From contig JAGIAF010000248.1 of NCBI GenBank assembly GCA_017745015.1, positions 1-5,011 on the forward strand: DNA of 5,011 nucleotides, given 5' to 3'. A program made the position numbers and the translations under genes. This DNA is from Bdellovibrio sp. Its GTDB lineage: Bacteria > Bdellovibrionota > Bdellovibrionia > Bdellovibrionales > Bdellovibrionaceae. Below, piece by piece: positions 4,350-5,011 of the stretch (position 1 is its first letter; each line of letters starts with the position of its first letter). The notes under the pieces were generated by a model, which did not search any database, had not been told where the DNA came from, and saw nothing but the letters and a program-made list of their open reading frames with translations.

Positions 4350-5011
4350 CTACCACTTCTCTGGATTGATACCCGGAGGTAAGAAGAACACACCCGTTTG
4401 GAACATCATCTCGATCGTAGCTTGGGATGTCTTACGCAAGTCACGACCTTGTGGAGCTCCGTTATCAACGATGATCATACCGTCGTCACTCGCGGAGATG
4501 TATGTATGTCCCGGAGATTTTCCAGAGCCATTCATCAACAAGGCACCGGTTCTTGGTTTGTACTTCGTTCCATCCCAAGCTACCCAACCCGCCTTGTAAA
4601 GAGCCATTGAGAAGTTCACAACAGCTGCGGTGTTAGACCAGATCAGCTTGTTACCTTTAGAAGTGTTGAAGTCATCACTCACGCGGTAGCCCGCACGTTG
4701 ATAAGCCTCACGGACCATCTCTGATTGGAATTCCGCACATGGTACATTAGAGAAGCCATGACGAACCGCTGTTTGTTGAACCGCGATGGACCATGCACCA
4801 TTCAATGCGACCGTACCATTGCTTTCGTAAGCCAATGAAGCGGCCTTCGCTGTTGCTGAATCCACCATGATAATTGATTTTGGAGTTGCAACCGTTCTGT
4901 CAGCTGCCTTACGAAGCTGCCCGTATATAGCTTGCCACTTCGCCCGATCTGCTGCGCTTTGCGTGGAAGGATCAACACCAACGTTGATTTTCGGAAAACG
5001 TGCTGTTGAGG
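4350..5011 (-). CDS. Putative papain-like (NlpC/P60- or CHAP-type) cysteine peptidase, partial at N-terminus
   Basis: The frame is open from the right edge to the TAG at 4352-4350. The true start lies outside the window, and the internal ATG at 4868 is probably not the start: 47 codons upstream remain open and read as normal protein. The 219 visible residues end in P-P-G-I-N-P-E-K-W. A Cys (codon 4739-4737, context N-V-P-C-A-E-F) begins an amphipathic stretch S-E-M-V-R-E-A-Y-Q-R-A-G-Y. This resembles the NlpC/P60 catalytic Cys helix (D-C-S-x-x-V-x-x-x-Y-x-x-x-G). About 77 residues later comes S-P-G-H-T-Y-I (His codon 4508-4506), then I-I-V-D-N-G (Asn codon 4463-4461). The order Cys, His, Asn/Asp matches the papain-like triad. 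Such proteins usually cut peptidoglycan peptides in the periplasm or outside the cell. The family call is by motif only; a different papain-fold amidase remains possible. Confidence 0.6.
   Translation of the reverse strand, partial: STARFPKINVGVDPSTQSAADRAKWQAIYGQLRKAADRTVATPKSIIMVDSATAKAASLAYESNGTVALNGAWSIAVQQTAVRHGFSNVPCAEFQSEMVREAYQRAGYRVSDDFNTSKGNKLIWSNTAAVVNFSMALYKAGWVAWDGTKYKPRTGALLMNGSGKSPGHTYISASDDGMIIVDNGAPQGRDLRKTSQATIEMMFQTGVFFLPPGINPEKW

Overview
The window looks like a chromosomal housekeeping segment from a Gram-negative bacterium. I suspect a Bdellovibrio-like predator (Bdellovibrionota). This rests on the overall style: moderate G+C, short lysine-rich secreted proteins of unknown function, a class I-beta glutamine synthetase directly behind a PII gene, and secreted cysteine-peptidase-like proteins. 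No marker gene proves the taxon, so it is inference.

Layout: (1) 1-289, minus strand, the N-terminal part of a gamma-glutamylcyclotransferase-fold protein that runs off the left edge. (2) 290-534, a divergent intergenic region with a candidate sigma-54 (-24/-12) element and a weaker sigma-70-like promoter, both facing glnB. (3) 535-2831, a plus-strand nitrogen-assimilation cluster: glnB (PII signal protein), two overlapping hairpins, glnA (glutamine synthetase with an adenylylation tyrosine), then a small GcvH-like protein that lacks the lipoyl-lysine and ends in a 34-residue Asp/Glu tail. A strong bidirectional terminator closes the cluster at 2858-2889. (4) 2916-3326, minus strand, a small secreted protein of unknown function with a TTG start and a very strong Shine-Dalgarno. 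(5) 3471-4349, plus strand, a ten-helix EamA/DMT-type transporter. (6) 4350-5011, minus strand, the C-terminal part of a papain-like (NlpC/P60- or CHAP-like) protein that runs off the right edge. Its stop codon directly abuts that of the transporter.

GlnB and GlnA form the core of nitrogen control. PII senses 2-oxoglutarate, ATP/ADP and, through uridylylation, glutamine, and it controls glutamine synthetase through adenylylation and transcription. Both modifiable tyrosines (GlnB Tyr51, GlnA Tyr399) are present. The most unusual part is the third gene. It has a GcvH/lipoyl-type fold without the modified lysine, a polyacidic tail, and a leader that is an imperfect copy of the one in front of glnA. 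This suggests coordinated expression with glutamine synthetase and a non-enzymatic, possibly protein-binding role. Genes outside the cluster show no obvious functional link to it. I saw no tRNA, rRNA, CRISPR array or insertion sequence.
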